Part shown: positions 38,133-51,022 of the stretch, piece by piece
Position numbering within the stretch: the first letter of the stretch is position 1
Layout of the letters: each line of letters starts with the position of its first letter
NCBI GenBank assembly: GCA_037833965.1
Contig: AP031352.1
Location: forward strand, 31,250,501-31,314,500
Source of the DNA: Marchantia polymorpha subsp. ruderalis
Taxonomy: Eukaryota > Streptophyta > Marchantiopsida > Marchantiales > Marchantiaceae
Direction of reading: 5' to 3'
DNA length: 64,000 nucleotides
Position numbers and translations under genes: made by a program
Notes under the pieces: model-generated
Told to the model about the DNA's origin: nothing
Seen by the model: the letters and a program-made list of their open reading frames with translations, nothing else
Databases searched by the model: none

Positions 38133-41100
38133 GCTGAACCGAAGCAAGAAGTAATATTTACTAGTTCTAAATATATAAATAATAATTAAGATTACCAATA
38201 AAGATCGAATGGAGAATACTGGTTTTTTACACACGCGTCTACCTTACGGTGAACCCGACTTTGGTATAAAAATGTAGGTAAATTACATCTATGAAAAATT
38301 TAATTTAGCGATTTTTTTAAAAGGGAGAGTCTTTTGACATGACAATATTGTGCGCTATTCAAGTTAGATGCAAGCATGAATGATCTATGTAGTTATGATG
38401 AATGTATGAATTTCTTTCTATTGATATGCTTTGAAACTCACACACCCAAAGTGTGAAATTTTTTATACGGAATTAGTATATGTTAAAACATAGCTGTTTC
38501 ATTGATCTAAAATATACAACCTTTATTCCAGTTTTTTATAAAATATATATTTTTATATTATATAAATATATAATGATATTTTAAGATTTTAAGATTAATA
38601 AGAATTTTTATATTACTAAAAATATAATGTACTCCTTAAGCCTCAAATTTAAATAATATTTTTTTAAATCATATAGGAATAACAGAAAGAAGACATCGCA
38701 TAGAACCTGTATGAATGGTAAAACATAGTAGGTCAAGATCAAAATTCTAACTAAAGCCGGTAGGTTTTTCCAAATGTTCTCAAATTATTAACATGCAATA
38801 GTACTAAGTGATTCTAGACCTATATTTTAAATACTTAAAGACTGAAAATTGTTAACTCTAAATTTAAAAATTATAACTAATAATTCAGCTTCTTTTTTTG
38901 AAAGTATATGCAAAAGTATAACTAATAAGTTATAGTTTTCATTTTATTTTTTGAAATTTCAAATAAATACAACTTTGCACTTTGCATTCATTTCATAATT
39001 AAACAGAAAACCAAACGAAAAAAAATTACAACCGTGTCAATCGATCAGCATTAAGAATATAAATAGATTTGTAGCATCAAATCTATATTTATATCCAATT
39101 TAGGTTTCTGTTTTAGTATTGAAGTTAAATTATTCATCATATATTATTATGGTACAGGATTGGAAAAATAGAGAAAATCATCTTTGTCTACTTTCCTCAA
39201 ATTTTTTATTTTAGTTTTCATATATTTTTCAAAGATGACCACCAGAATGAGGATATACACATTGATACTCGAAATATATACATAGAAGTACAGAATAAAT
39301 ATCATTATTTTTTGAGATAGGAACAGATTAAGATAGAAAATCTTGATAAATAGGTGATATTAGATACTGATGTCTACCTTTTCAAATTGTATTACTAAAT
39401 TTTACTGTTTTTGTTCATTACGTGATATCTAAAATCCAGAATCAATTATTTGAATTAATGGATAATAATGAATGCGATTTTTGCTTAAATCATATGATTT
39501 TATTGAAAAAAATAATTTCATGACTATGCGATGAATATTGACAAATTTATTTATTTTATATGAAATCATAATGCTCCTTTCCGTATTTGAATAGAGTATT
39601 GATATAGTTCTTCCAATAGAAAAAGCAGAAGTAATACATACACACATATACTTGGTGATAATACATTCTACATATCTTTGTGTGTGCAAGTAAATAGATA
39701 AAGATGATATTTATTAAAATTAACATAAAAGAAATATTTAAAAATTGAATTTGCATCAGATGCATGTACATCAGTTTCGTGACATGTATCACTATGAATC
39801 TATTTGAATTTCATGTTTCTCTCCGAAGCCTATAGAGGGCAAATTGCATTTATACTCATCGGAAATTGCGAACATCTAAACGAAGACCTGATAGTGACCT
39901 TCCATACTTAATTTGTTTCTTTATCATAGAGAATTAAGGTCAACTTTCGTTTAGTTCACTAAAATGTGTTGCGTTGTTATACTATATGCTATACGAATTT
40001 CTTCTTGTTTTTACATCATTCGATGTAGAGAATTCACCCGTTTTACTGACTCCGAAATATAAAAATTTTACCAATTCTGGAGCTGGCACCTGATGTCCCG
40101 TTTTATGGGTTATTCCCATCAAACCTTTTTTGTTATCCACTTGGGCCCTCTCTGAGTGTGTAGGCTTGCAGTCTTTTCGCGAACGATAATGATCTCAAAT
40201 CGAGCACCTGAATCTTCATAAGCTTGACCCCTACTTGCACGTGCCACTGTCTGGTTCGATACCGAGAAGATTTCTGAGCTATGGTAATTCTTCGTGGGGA
40301 GCTAAAAAGCCGTTAGCAACATATAATCGCATCAACCCTCGAATACTCAGCCTCAATATAATAAGAGGAGATCATATTTTTCGGATTCCCATGAAGCCTC
40401 ACCTGATTCGTTACAGCATTTTATCACCTGTTTGCAACAGGATCACATCACCTGCGTAGAGCAGAAGCGAATGTTGCTTTACTGCCGAGATTACGATTTG
40501 GAACGATCACCCGATTATAATAACATTTGTGAGATGCAGGTGGAGAAAGTCCAAAAAAGATGTCCACATTGTGAAAAATCGATGCTGAGTCACAGTGTTC
40601 TCCAACCTTTTTTAGGTATTCGGGAAATGCCTTTATCACAGTAAACCCCTGATTTGATCTCCACGCCGAAGCCGACGATGAATACAGTCAACTTTGAGAA
40701 ACACATGTTGAACATTGACTTCAAGTTTTGATGGTCCTTTTGACGTGCAGCTTCTCATTTCGAACCATATAAGAGTATTTATGTGAATCTAGTTGTCAAG
40801 CAACAGTGATTTCGTTGCTGACGCCTTCCCCTTCAAGGCCAGAGACGAGACGATACGCATGCTACGGATCATGGATTCACCAGGTACACAATACACTTCG
40901 GATCCTCACAAATCAACAAGAAAAGCTCCCACTTTCGAATTCTTACACTGTCCCACCTGTTCGCGTAGATCTAATTCAAGAAGAGCTTATCCTTCTGAGG
41001 AAGATCTTCCCACATGTCGCTTTTCTTCCTCGGTCCAGAGGCAGAACAAAAGTGTGTATCTACTGACTCGAGCTCCCCACTGTATGCAAGAAAATCTACC

Positions 41101-43825
41101 GATCGATTCAATCTCTAAAGCGCTCTCTAGGAAGTGAAATCATTCTGCAGGCCTCAAGTGGCTGTTTGGATTCTTTCCTCATAGAAAGGTAGGGAGAGGA
41201 TGAATTTTGCTATTTTTCTTGCCGTCCGATCTCGAAGTGTATTTACGATAGGGAACTGTCGAGGTATTGAACTTCGCGAGTGAAGGAACCAGCAGTATGC
41301 AATAATTATGCGTCCTGTTTCAACACGTATGGAAGTTCGATGATATACAGGCCCCATGATATCCTGAAAACTACCACACTCAGATATATGCTTCACACGT
41401 GCATAGTCAATATTAATAGAGTATTCCTCTCTTATTTTGCTCGTTTCAAATTATATGCTTTTTCTTTTTTTAGTCCCCAATTAACGGATGATTGTCAAAT
41501 ATTCACTTCATATGTAAAATGCTTAGTCGTTTCTTACGTAATATTACTTTTCAGTTTACTGTTATGAGCTTCTCGTATAAAATTCAAGACAATCGTTGCA
41601 TAGTATTGACAAGAATGACTGTCGGTATTCGTCTTGAGACAGTTGTAGCTTTGAAAGCATCAATGATGTCAAGGAGGACACTGATTTAAAGTTTTCAGAT
41701 ATGCTTAACCTTGTCAGAAAATCTCCATACGTGGAGGCTAGTTTGTGTGTCTGGGCCAGAATGCCAACTGGCAATATACTCCGGTTGATATTATGACTAT
41801 AGGTATGATAGTATTCTATAATTTTCTATATTTACCCTTTGTAAAATTGAACATATGTGTAACGGTTCCCAACTTATGTACGCTATCTTCAAAGGTGTTG
41901 GATTGTAGTGAAACCGGAATGAAATTAAGGTGTGTGTTAGTGACAGATAATCGTATTTCAAGTTTGTGATCTCACGTGGATTATCTTCCACATTTTAAAA
42001 GTTCGAAAGAATTGTCCTTTTTCTTCATACTTTTTGAGAACCTTTGTTAACATATTAAATTTCTATAATTTTGAATTCAAATTATCATACTATTTAACAA
42101 AATTTATTAAATAAAAAAAATAAGAATATAGATTCTATTGCTACTCAAAGAACGATACTGTTATATGAAAATCTTAACATTGCGCTTTCGATGTGCCTCT
42201 AATTGACAAAGTGCAGTGGTATATGTTGATGTGTGATTATAATCAAAACACCTTAATATTAAGATAATTCTCAAAAAAAAATTGTCAAAATTTGTATTTT
42301 TTAGTGACCTATTCCAAATCAATATCATAATGTGCTCTTACTCACCATATTTAGCCTTGTTCTTGTTAGCTCTAACCTCCTTATTCTTCCCGAGCTACTT
42401 GCCCAGGTTCACAATGCCATTTCTTTTCTTCATGTACTGGATACACTTCGAAGCGTATTGCATACTACCACTTCTAAAGCAGGAGTTACATCTAGCAAGA
42501 AAATCGCTTCCACTGCTTATGTACCTTAAAAAATTCGATAGTGTCACCTCACTCTCTGACGATCGTCTTTCTAAACTCGGAGTGCATGCTGCAAATCTGT
42601 GGAGCCTCCTTCGTTAATCGGTATAATTTCCACCCAACTGCGGTCCTACATTTCGCCAGCAGACATTGGTTTCGTTTGACTTTGAAGACAACCGCATCTC
42701 AGTTAAGTGTCTCTCCATCGCCGGCATTAATCGTCGGTTTTGCTCAAATTTCTTCCTGTTCTTGTACCATCTGTCCCAGCAGGTTCATTTCAACAGATTC
42801 GGTTTTGACAAATATGTCATCAAGGTCAAAACTGGTTACTCTGACGATGTCTCAATTTGCACGATAAGGTTAAATTTTGCATCATTTTAATAAAAATATA
42901 TTTTTGTGGAATTCCTCTTAATGATATCATCTGAGTTCGATAAATCTTTCAATTTTTTCTTCTTTTCTTACGACAGTGAATATTCATTACATAAAATATT
43001 GAACCTCATAAAGTGTACAGCTCATGTCAATCAATAGTCTCTAAATAGTCTTTCTTTGCAAATATAGATATCCAAATTTTATTTATTATGTAATGGTTTA
43101 TTATTCAGTTTCAGAATAAAATGTGTTTTTGGGATTAACCATTCACATATTTTTTTGATTAAAAATTATTCAAACATAAGAAAATATCTAATGAAGAAAA
43201 TTTCAAAAATAAAATTTCGTTATTCCATATTTTAAATAAGAAATTCATTAACAATTCATCATCATAATTGATAAAAAAATTCAATATAAAAAAATGAAAC
43301 ATGCATAATTTTTTTGCTAATTTTTTAAAATAAATTATAAATTATAATTAATATGAAGATACAGTTTTTCACGTTTAGAATAGAAATTAATTTTAAAAAT
43401 TTATAAATATATATCTAATACATCATGGAAAGGATAAGTAAGACAATCATTTGAATCATATTAGTTTGATATATGTTATGAATTTTTAATATACATTTCG
43501 TCTAATGTTGGACTATCATTCTTCCTATTATGATAAGAACATTAGTTAATTCATCAATAATATGAATATATCCTGTAGTCAAATATCATAAACCGTAGAT
43601 ACCGTATTTGATCAATATAGAGATAAATGAAATAAACATGTATGAATTTCCATATATTTGAGAAGTGAGGTGGTCTTTGAGGAAATCATTTAACTGTGTG
43701 TTTGAATAAAAGTAGAGATATATGACGTTCAGTGTATAGAAACATTACTAACTATTATATGCAGGACTCTCTATGTAGGGAAGTTTCGGTGCGTTCTGTA
43801 ATTCAAGAAAATAAGTATTATCGTC
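38133..43825. other. Intergenic, no gene supported
   Basis: AT-rich to about 40100, moderate at 40100-41400 with short frames on both strands, then AT-rich again. A protein-like - strand stretch at about 42840-42760 (DLDDIFVKTESVEMNLLGQM) may be a decayed gene or element fragment. Confidence 0.45.
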
Positions 43826-43834
43826 AAAACAAAA
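43826..43834. repeat. 9-bp target-site duplication, left copy
   Basis: AAAACAAAA, identical to 44821-44829. It is A-rich, so less informative than a complex 9-mer, but it abuts both TIR ends exactly. Confidence 0.65.
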
Positions 43835-44820
43835 GTAGTGGCTAGTTATCCCTCACTTTGGGCTAAGTAGCCCTCATCCTAGTATACAGTAGACCGGTAT
43901 TGGTCCAAACTTATAGATGTCAATGGGTTAAGTTTATGGCTCTTCTAACATGATTGGCCTCCTCGCAAGCCACTTTATCCGCTGCTATGGACTGCCCGTA
44001 ATGCGCTCGCACCTTGGCTGGTCCTCCTGTTGGTTTGATTTGACCGAATGCATGTGGCTAGCTTCAACGTTGAACGCAATGATATCAAAATGTACAAATC
44101 AAGTTCAAATTTTTAATATCAACTTCTGTTCATAAGATTCGACATGATAATCCGTAAAAAAGTACGAGCATCACGCTATTGTTGCCACAAATTAGCAACC
44201 GATCCACAATTCATCTTAGATCGCAAAGGATAATTAGATATATAATGATGTTATAAGCGAAAAAATTTCCACGTTAGACCAGCTGATGCAGGCCCTAATC
44301 TGCCGGTGAGGACCTGGTGATGGGCATGCATGATTTGTATTTGATGATAACCTCGACATAATGAAACAGACTCAGGGGCCGCCTAATGTGGGGTTAGATG
44401 AACATGATGGGGAAGAAATGAATCGGATCGGGTGATTAGCAAGGATCCAGCTTTGGATTGGTGGAATTAAGCTTCTGGCGGGTATCGATTAGCGGACTCC
44501 AGCGTTACGATGAAAGCATCAGGTGCACCAAATCATCATCTGCAACAAGAGCTGGAGTCGTGTAGGTGAGGGCGCTATCTCTTACCCCTTCTGGTTCTCG
44601 AGTGCAACCGAGGTCATGGAAAGAAACAGACTCCGCAGGCATTCGGTCAGATCAGACCAGCCAAAGTGTGGGCAGTCCACATCAACAGATTTCAGTGGCT
44701 TGCGAAGAGGCCAGCCATGTTAAAAGAGCCATAAATTTAACCCACTGACACCTAAAAGTTTGGACCAATATTGGGGTGAGGACTAATTAGACCAAAGTGA
44801 GTGATAACTATTCACTCCCC
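43835..44820. mobile_element. Non-autonomous Mutator-like (MULE) DNA transposon, 986 bp
   Basis: The terminal inverted repeats are about 200 bp (43835-44057 and 44634-44820). They share blocks such as TAGTTATC-CTCACTTTGG, TATTGGTCCAAACTT, GGGTTAA-TTTATGGCTCTT-TAACATG and CTTGGCTGGTC. They differ by substitutions and a few indels. A 9-bp direct repeat flanks the element, the size typical of Mutator-like elements. The interior (about 44060-44630) is GC-richer than its surroundings, with no transposase frame, and could include captured sequence. Confidence 0.78.
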
Positions 44821-44829
44821 AAAACAAAA
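44821..44829. repeat. 9-bp target-site duplication, right copy
   Basis: AAAACAAAA, identical to 43826-43834. Confidence 0.65.
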
Positions 44830-45219
44830 TACTGAATATACTAATTTTAGTACAAAACTCTCTTGTATTCTTCAAAAATGTTTGATGTTGAATCATATGA
44901 CTTCATGGAGCAAATGACCAAAATTGTAGTTAAGTTAAATAACGGTGCAAGCGTCTCTTTAACCCAAACAATTATTTAAGATCTTATAACAACCGGAAAT
45001 GGTGCCACGGAACTAGAATGTTGAACTTTTATCACTCTCTAATTACACCATGTAGATGAAGAAACAAAAGTTATTTTCCAAAATACGAAACTCCATTGAA
45101 GTAGTTCCATATTATACTCTCCATACTTTGGGCCTTTTCTCTCACAATTAGATATCTACAACAAGATTCTCAGTGCTTGCACTCGATCTAAATATACATA
45201 CATGTGTGTACTAACTCTC

Positions 45220-45462
45220 TCAATCTGTAACTGCCAAAGGAGGATAGTCTGGATTATCTATTCGTATACTCGAAAACTTGAAATGGTCATCTAAGCTCTT
45301 GAATTGAACACATTCTTTTGGTATGATTCGCTTACGTTCTTGTTCAGATGAGCTTGGAACTAAGTCTGTAAGAAGTACCACCAAGAACAAGACAAGTCTG
45401 AGAAAGAACCATCCAAAGCTAATGGATAAGCGAGAGATATTATCTACCTCGTGACACAACAT
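45220..45462 (-). CDS. Candidate small secreted or membrane-anchored protein, 80 aa
   Basis: An ATG-initiated frame with a leader of about 18 residues, a hydrophobic segment (residues 18-35, WFFLRLVLFLVVLLTDLV), a serine-rich possible cleavage region (PSSSEQ), then a charged, dibasic-containing stretch (RKRIIPKE), one cysteine, and the C-terminus SIRIDNPDYPPLAVTD. This layout fits a small secreted peptide precursor or a single-pass protein, but the C-terminus does not match a plant peptide hormone family that I know. A weak TATA-like run (TTTATATCC) lies about 85 bases upstream. The frame is isolated, with no neighbours on the strand. It may be chance. Confidence 0.3.
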   Translation of the reverse strand: MLCHEVDNISRLSISFGWFFLRLVLFLVVLLTDLVPSSSEQERKRIIPKECVQFKSLDDHFKFSSIRIDNPDYPPLAVTD

Positions 45463-46418
45463 AATCTGTACAAGGGTTTACACTATCTTGATGCATTCAT
45501 ACCTTGTACACATGGAGAATAACTTGAACAAAAATTGGGTCCAAATGGATATAAAAAAAAGGGAAGACACATACGAAACAAAATAAAATCATGTATCATA
45601 AGAATGTTACGGTGTATCTATCGAATGACCCAGTGAGGCGGGAAATGTCCATATCACAGCACTTCCCTGGAGCTAAATAGTTGTAGATATAAGCACATGA
45701 AATTCAGACACGCTGGTAAATATAGTAGCGAACATCATAACAGTACATTACAAGAACATTTCATGACTTATTACATCTAGATTGTGTGTCCAATCTAACT
45801 AATTAGATATGAGTCAAAGTCTCACAAAACTCATATTTATTCGTCAGGAGCTCATAACAAGTCTGACGTGTACACATAGCAGAAGCCTATAGAAGCCCAT
45901 ATCTGAATTCTAAAGTAAAGGAACAAGCCGCAATTGAGGTTGTCATACACTTACTTGGGTCGCATATAGACCACACATGATTCCAAGGCATGCGGCCGGA
46001 GAGTTTTGGTGCTAGTGATCATCTGCCTGCAGTAGATGGACATGCAAGAGTGAAGGATTTACGTGAATCGTAGACATAACGCTTTGCCACGAGGACGAGG
46101 TTCGAACGGTTGGATAGGATCTACGACTTCAAAGTTGACTCCAATAATCACACGTCGAATTTCTTTGAACTTAGCTGAACGTAAAAGTGGCACGGAGATG
46201 GTTTCTGAAGGCGCAGAGTTGTTGTTGTTGTTCTTCGATGGACATTGCCCCGTTTACATACGGTTCTGGATACAATGAAAACAACGCGGGAAGTGTGTGT
46301 TTGTTTAAGAGAATGTGAGCCCTTCATAAGCAGTCAATCTGTGCCGAACTCTTATTTTGAGAACCTCTCAGTGTTCATTTTCGAGAAGACAAGATTTTGG
46401 TCTGATAAGGAATAAAAT
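45463..46418. other. Intergenic, no gene supported
   Basis: Moderate AT content. The only long frame (about 46063-46278, +) has no ATG at its start. Confidence 0.5.
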
Positions 46419-46796
46419 ATGAGTAGAACGGTCACTTGGGACGTGGAGCAAGCTATTGTACATTTTCCTGACGACAGAGCGCATTCGAGAAAAATAATGC
46501 TCTCCTATCGGTGTATAAAATGCGTACATGGTGAACTGCCAAACCGTTTCGCCACCGTATACGACAATTATATCGAGGGAAGTATGGTAGAGTGGACAGT
46601 GGCTTGTACGGAGCGCACCGGTACGTCTTGCACTGTGGGCTGCCAGCCGCCATTGTCACACGCCATTGGTGGCCGATTCTCGATTCTCACGGCCGAGAAC
46701 AGCCAGATGATAAACATGATATCGATCCGCGGCACCATTGCGGCCTCTAAATTTGTTAGCTGCGTGCTCCGGAGAGGGGATAACTGCGCAAAGTAA
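46419..46796 (+). CDS. Unrecognised ORF, 125 codons
   Basis: An ATG-initiated frame with coding-like composition, including HGELPNRFATVYDNYIEGSM, a cysteine-rich middle (CTERTGTSCTVGC) and a C-terminal SQMINMISIRGTIAASKF. There are no membrane segments or known motif. It stands alone between regions without genes. A lineage-specific small gene or a decayed fragment is possible. Confidence 0.25.
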   Translation: MSRTVTWDVEQAIVHFPDDRAHSRKIMLSYRCIKCVHGELPNRFATVYDNYIEGSMVEWTVACTERTGTSCTVGCQPPLSHAIGGRFSILTAENSQMINMISIRGTIAASKFVSCVLRRGDNCAK

Positions 46797-49700
46797 AGCA
46801 GGACTGCAAAAAATCTGATCCTTGCTCACGACGACGGAAACATTTATTTACCTCTGTAAGAAACCGGAAGCTTTGGAAACACCAGACGAGCATGGGGATG
46901 TGGAATGAAGCAGCCCTCAGAAGCGGAGACATGAGGTTCAATTTTTCATATTTACGGCATTAGGTAGATGTAAATGGCAAGTTGCCACTTGTTTTCCTGA
47001 AGTCGAGAGAAATACATAGAAAAAGCTCCACATAGTCAGAGTCATGCATTTTCGTACAAATTACAGCTGGTTAGGTTGTTGGGTAATAATACGAACAACC
47101 TCCTGAGCACGGAATTTTCAAATGCGTACCTCTAAGCTTTGGGGAACCTCAACCTTTTTGTGCTATACATACCAGAAAGGTAATTCTTTAATCATTCCGC
47201 ATCTCCTAGTCCGATAGAGTAGTCAAACGAAAGTGTCATACTTGCGCAAGTTCCCGAGAAAACTTCCTCCACGTACACCCAACACAGGTTCGTTCCTGGA
47301 ACTGTCTCTCTTCTTTTTCCACATTATTCAATTCTACCAAAAACGTGCTCTTGCTTCTGGATTTGTTTCCCGGGGAGAAGACCATCTGATGCTTTCGCCA
47401 GTTACGTGGCAATCGGGGATTGCACTCCATCGAACTTTATTTGGACTACTGTGCAGTGTAGATTGCTTATCTGCACATATTCTATTCTTTTGCAGTGGAG
47501 AACTTTGCCGACGCGATTTGTAAGTGCATGATTCGTCTCTTTTCTTGAGATTTTGCATCTTTTGAGCTGGTTTTGATAAGTGTATCACATCCTCAAGTAG
47601 ATCTTTGTTCCTTTTTTGACTTTTTCACCTCCAAAATGTCCGAGCTTTTGCTTTGAAACCTTGCATCGGATCTCCACGAGAGCCTGTCTCTGGCAAATAG
47701 ATCACAGAAGCTGCCACAAAGGAAGTCTCTCCCGGGAGTAGCTCGTCTAGGAGACTGTCGAGACAGCTGGTAAACAGAATCAAAGCTTCTGCGAGTTCTC
47801 GCCTAACCTGACTCATAGGAGCTCGTTCCGGTCTCATTGACTGATGTTGATTCGAAGCTATCTCCGTTGAGAGGTCTGAGTCCCTGGTTCGGAGTACAGT
47901 TTTTTGATGCTTGTTGCAATGTGCCGTAGGACGGGGGAGGGGAGGTGGCAGGAAAAGCAGTCAACATTTGTTTCTTGCAAAGATGGATAAAATGACAAGA
48001 AAAATAGTCAACGTTTTTCTTATTTGGTAGGGCGCTTGAATAACTACCGGCGATGACAGGGTGCCTTCTGGTTGGGTGATCCCGGGCCATCTTCGGCACC
48101 CTGGCCCCACAGAAGAGGAATCTTCCCTTTGCAATAGGATGCCATTAATGCACTCCCAGGTCAACACTTTTTGGCGACTTTTATAAGTACTCGAGAGATG
48201 TTCGTTTTGGTGAATCCTCACTCCGACGATCCGATGCTGGATGACCGTGGATCGTGACTCTGTGGGTCAAATATAGGCTCCCAACGCAGAGAGCAACTCC
48301 CCTCCCCCTGCGCTTTCACGGGTCAAGATCAAATGGGAACGATTGCCAATCGTCTCAGAAGTGGCAAGAACTTGCGAGTTGAGGCCGTAGGCGTTGTCTG
48401 GGGCCGCTGGGCAGACGGCTCCGAGGGTCCGAGTCAGTCAGTGCGGTGCGGGTATGTTTGTGTAATGCCTGTGGGTCCTCGCGAAGATCCGAGCTCTGCT
48501 TCGTCCCAACAGCAGTTTTCTCTCCTGCATCCTGAACACATGAGTTCCTTCGTAGAAAGCAACAAGCCTTGTCTTCATGCTTTTACTTTTCCATATCTTC
48601 AGTGGTCTTGTGCATGTATGCAATTTCTGTAGCCTATAGTAGGCGACGACGTTTGTCTGATTTTCTGTTTGTCTAAGTTTTTGTCTGATTTCTTGACTCT
48701 GGTTCTCGCCTGATGGAGCACCATGGATCCAACAATCCCATGAAACTAAACGTCTGATGTTCCTGAAATTTGGTCATACATGCAAGTGGATGCAATATTC
48801 CCAATCCGTGCGGTCTGCATCCATGCAATTGGGGAGAGCATATTGTCTACAACTCGAGAGATCTTTGGGAGCTCACTTTATCCTAAGGTTTGATAGTGGC
48901 TAAAATTTGGTTTCTATTCCAAAAATCTATGGAGGTGGAAAACTCACGGGACATCCCCGTTCCTCAGCACGGAAAAGGGTTAACAGTATTTGCAACATAC
49001 CTCACAACCGAAATGAAGTATACAATGAAATACATTCAACTACAAGTCTCACCGACCGATCATAATATAATTATGCATGTCCTTCAATGAAATGTAATTA
49101 ATTTACATTTCATTAATTTTACATTTAAATTTTACCTCAGTTCGCCATTTACATCAATTCGCCATGTGAACACTTGCTCTTCTTTCATATTGAAACAGAT
49201 GTTCTTTTTTCAGAAAATAAGAAGGAAGATTTCTAAGTTCTCTACGTCGAAAGTTTGATCATTTTCATTTTTGTGACATCACGTATGATTTGATCTAATG
49301 AAAGATGAAATCTAAACAGAAGAACCTTCGGACCAGCCTCATCATTTCTCTCGCAGTATAAAATGGAAAACCCTTTCCTACAGTAACGTTGCTTACTACG
49401 ACCAGGACCTTAAGATTCCCATGTGCTCATGCGTGAAGTTTTTTGAGCAGATTAAATTACGGATGTCTGCAATGTACATCACTCCGTCTTTCCCTCATAT
49501 ATCCAACAGGAGATGTGCTGTAGGAAATGTCAACATGTTCCTTCTAGAGACTTATGCCATGACGTGTCCCTTGTGGTTCTTCCCCCACAACGAGCTTAAC
49601 AAAGATAAATGAAATTATTTAGATGTAAACAAATGAACAATCAAATATCGACCGGGAAAATATCCTATCAGAAAATAACCAGAATTAAGCCAACGAATTC

Positions 49701-50991
49701 TTCATTTGCCTATGACTAGACGCTAGATGAAGTATCTTATCTCGCAAAATTCATAAAATACGACACATGGACCGAAAGTCATTACGTTCACTCTACGCTG
49801 AAATTTCATTTTTTCTGGTAGAAAGTTCGTTCATGTGTCCTGAAGAATAAAGGTCTAAAGGGCAGCACATAATATCAAAGGATTGGGCATCAGAACTGCA
49901 CATGAACAAATATGATCTTGCACTGATGAAATGACAACTAGATCTAGATGTGAGCGGGATGGTATAACCTTGCAATGCTGATGTAGGTTGTGTGATCAGA
50001 ACGAAAAGTTGAGCCGTTCCACGTAATTTCCCAAACTCTACGTACATTTGCTTAGCGTATTGCATGGTGTATGTATATACTTTATGTGGTATTTCGTACG
50101 GGATCCAAGTCTATTCGAAGAGAAACTTCAACTTTGGCAATGATCTCTACTGACGTCCTACTTGTTGATATCAGATAAAGATCTTCTATTGGTTGCATAG
50201 GAAAGATGCATACCCATACATGCATGATGGTATGTGCCATTTGCAGCTACAATACTTCATGCGAAGTCTATTTTAGACTTCGCTTGGTGGTGCGCATCCA
50301 TTATACCCTAGACTGATAAGCCATTGCACTACACATACATTGGATGGCGCAATTTATAGGAGAGCATATTAGGTGATGACAAATTGTCATGCTGTTGGAC
50401 CCTAGCGCACCGTACCCCATTGGTTTCAAGTTGTACGACTTGATGGGGTTTCCCATATTTACTGCTATCTTCCTCCATTTCTCTTTTCCTCCCTCTTTTC
50501 ATAGATATTATTTTAATCATAGTAACGCTCGATGATAGAGAATAAGGGTACTACCGAGCTTTTGTAAAATTACAGTATGGATGCAGTAAATCTTTATCTA
50601 TTTAAATTATTTCCAATTCATTGAGATTGTATATACTTAAAAGTCCGTTATCTTTCATTTGGCATCAATTATTTAAGGTAAGGTTGTTTCTGTATTAGAT
50701 TGAATGGTTCACATTCATTTAGTATATCTCAAGCTTCCGATCATTATATTATGGAAAAGTGTACTGTTATGTATTTTCAACATTAATTGAAAATATTATT
50801 AAAAAAGAAAAATAATGTGTTAATGTAATTCACAAATATTATCATTTATATGATTTGGATTCAGAATGTTTCTCTCCGTCCATGTATCAAGTTTTCTTGA
50901 AAAGATCGTAGCTTTCGGTTTGTCAAATTTTGTAATAAACAATATATCTAATCATATGAATAGTTCTCCATATTCATCTAAAACTTTTAGC

Positions 50992-51022
<31 letters not shown>

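Noticed and set aside
46091-46110. GGTTCGAAC, resembling a tRNA T-loop
   Set aside because: No matching acceptor, D or anticodon arms could be laid out around it.
47625-47837. - strand 70-codon ATG frame (RRELAEALILFTSCLDSLL) with an upstream TATAAAAG
   Set aside because: Coding-like but short, with no family, and competing frames overlap it; kept only as a note under the intergenic entry.
49328-49350. TCGGACCAGCCTCATCATTTC resembles miR166 (TCGGACCAGGCTTCATTCC)
   Set aside because: Several mismatches, and no complementary arm found nearby to form a precursor.
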